5,049 nucleotides of DNA, from contig SFIM01000056.1 in assembly GCA_004556155.1 (NCBI GenBank), positions 1 to 5,049 on the forward strand, read 5' to 3'. The DNA comes from Clostridiales bacterium. Lineage in GTDB: Bacteria; Bacillota; Clostridia; Christensenellales; Aristaeellaceae. This document shows, one piece after another, positions 4,921-5,049 of the stretch; within the stretch, counting starts at the first letter, position 1; each line of letters opens with the position of its first letter. Position numbers and translations under genes: made by a program. Under the pieces are notes generated by a model, which did not search any database, was not told where the DNA came from, and saw only the letters and a list, made by a program, of their open reading frames with translations.

Positions 4921-5049
4921 ATGATGGAGGAATGGATGATGAAGAAAAATTTGGCGCATTGTAAAATGAAGATGAGCATTTAGGAGAATAAAAAGGTCCA
5001 TAGCGAGGACCACTGTGTTAGAATAAGTTTGCTACAACCATCAACACAG

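Larger units (their letters stand above)
4822..5049. other. 3' intergenic region without a recognised gene
   Basis: After the macro stop come a cre-like palindrome, the terminator hairpin and about 130 bp of A-rich sequence. GGAGG at 4926-4930 precedes a 15-codon open frame (4936-4983, MMKKNLAHCKMKMSI) that is too short to call. Behind it are a 5-bp hairpin, GGTCC (4995-4999) with GGACC (5007-5011), and CTGTGTT (5013-5019) inverted as AACACAG (5043-5049) at the very edge. An open frame continues out of the window after the TAG at 4981. A gene or insertion-sequence end may begin beyond 5049, but nothing here proves it. Confidence 0.5.

Noticed and set aside
4936..4983. 15-codon open frame MMKKNLAHCKMKMSI as a small protein gene
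   Set aside because: The ribosome binding site is good, but the frame is too short to distinguish from chance and it has no recognisable feature.

Overview
The window looks like chromosomal DNA of a moderate-G+C member of the Bacillota, most likely a gut-type clostridium. This is inferred from strong AGGAGG-type ribosome binding sites, a tRNA with an encoded CCA end, a secreted GLUG-repeat protein, and close resemblance (from memory, no search run) of the HD, alkyltransferase and macro-domain proteins to clostridial versions. No phage, plasmid or CRISPR gene is visible.

Left part (1-1073): a complete tRNA-Asn(GUU) ends in a very good intrinsic terminator. It is followed by a 277-residue protein that I read as a possible papain-fold (C39/BtrH-N-like) cysteine peptidase or acyltransferase.

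Middle part (1070-2133, minus strand): this is a decay zone. A secreted GLUG-motif protein has lost its C-terminal bulk, and its tail ends 4 bp inside the stop region of the convergent upstream gene. Behind it lies the C-terminal half of a TetR-family regulator. It has lost its DNA-binding domain and carries a perfect 25-bp tandem duplication and a one-base frameshift.

Right part (2072-4920, plus strand): a near-consensus promoter (TTGACG, 17 bp, extended TATAAT) starts inside the TetR remnant. It drives a tight four-gene cluster: a small P-loop kinase, an O6-alkylguanine-DNA alkyltransferase (ogt type), an HD-domain phosphohydrolase, and a macro domain fused to a helix-turn-helix-like C-terminal domain. 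The first two genes are translationally coupled (ATGATG overlap), the third follows after 15 bp and the fourth after 64 bp, and a terminator-like hairpin closes the unit. Together the products suggest a small nucleotide, ADP-ribose and DNA-damage housekeeping operon. That joint role is an inference. The last 130 bp hold no recognisable gene.

The most unusual points are the promoter sitting in a decayed regulator, the macro-HTH fusion bracketed by two LacI/CcpA-like AAGCGCTT palindromes, and the uncharacterised C39-like protein beside the tRNA. None of these proves a new system.
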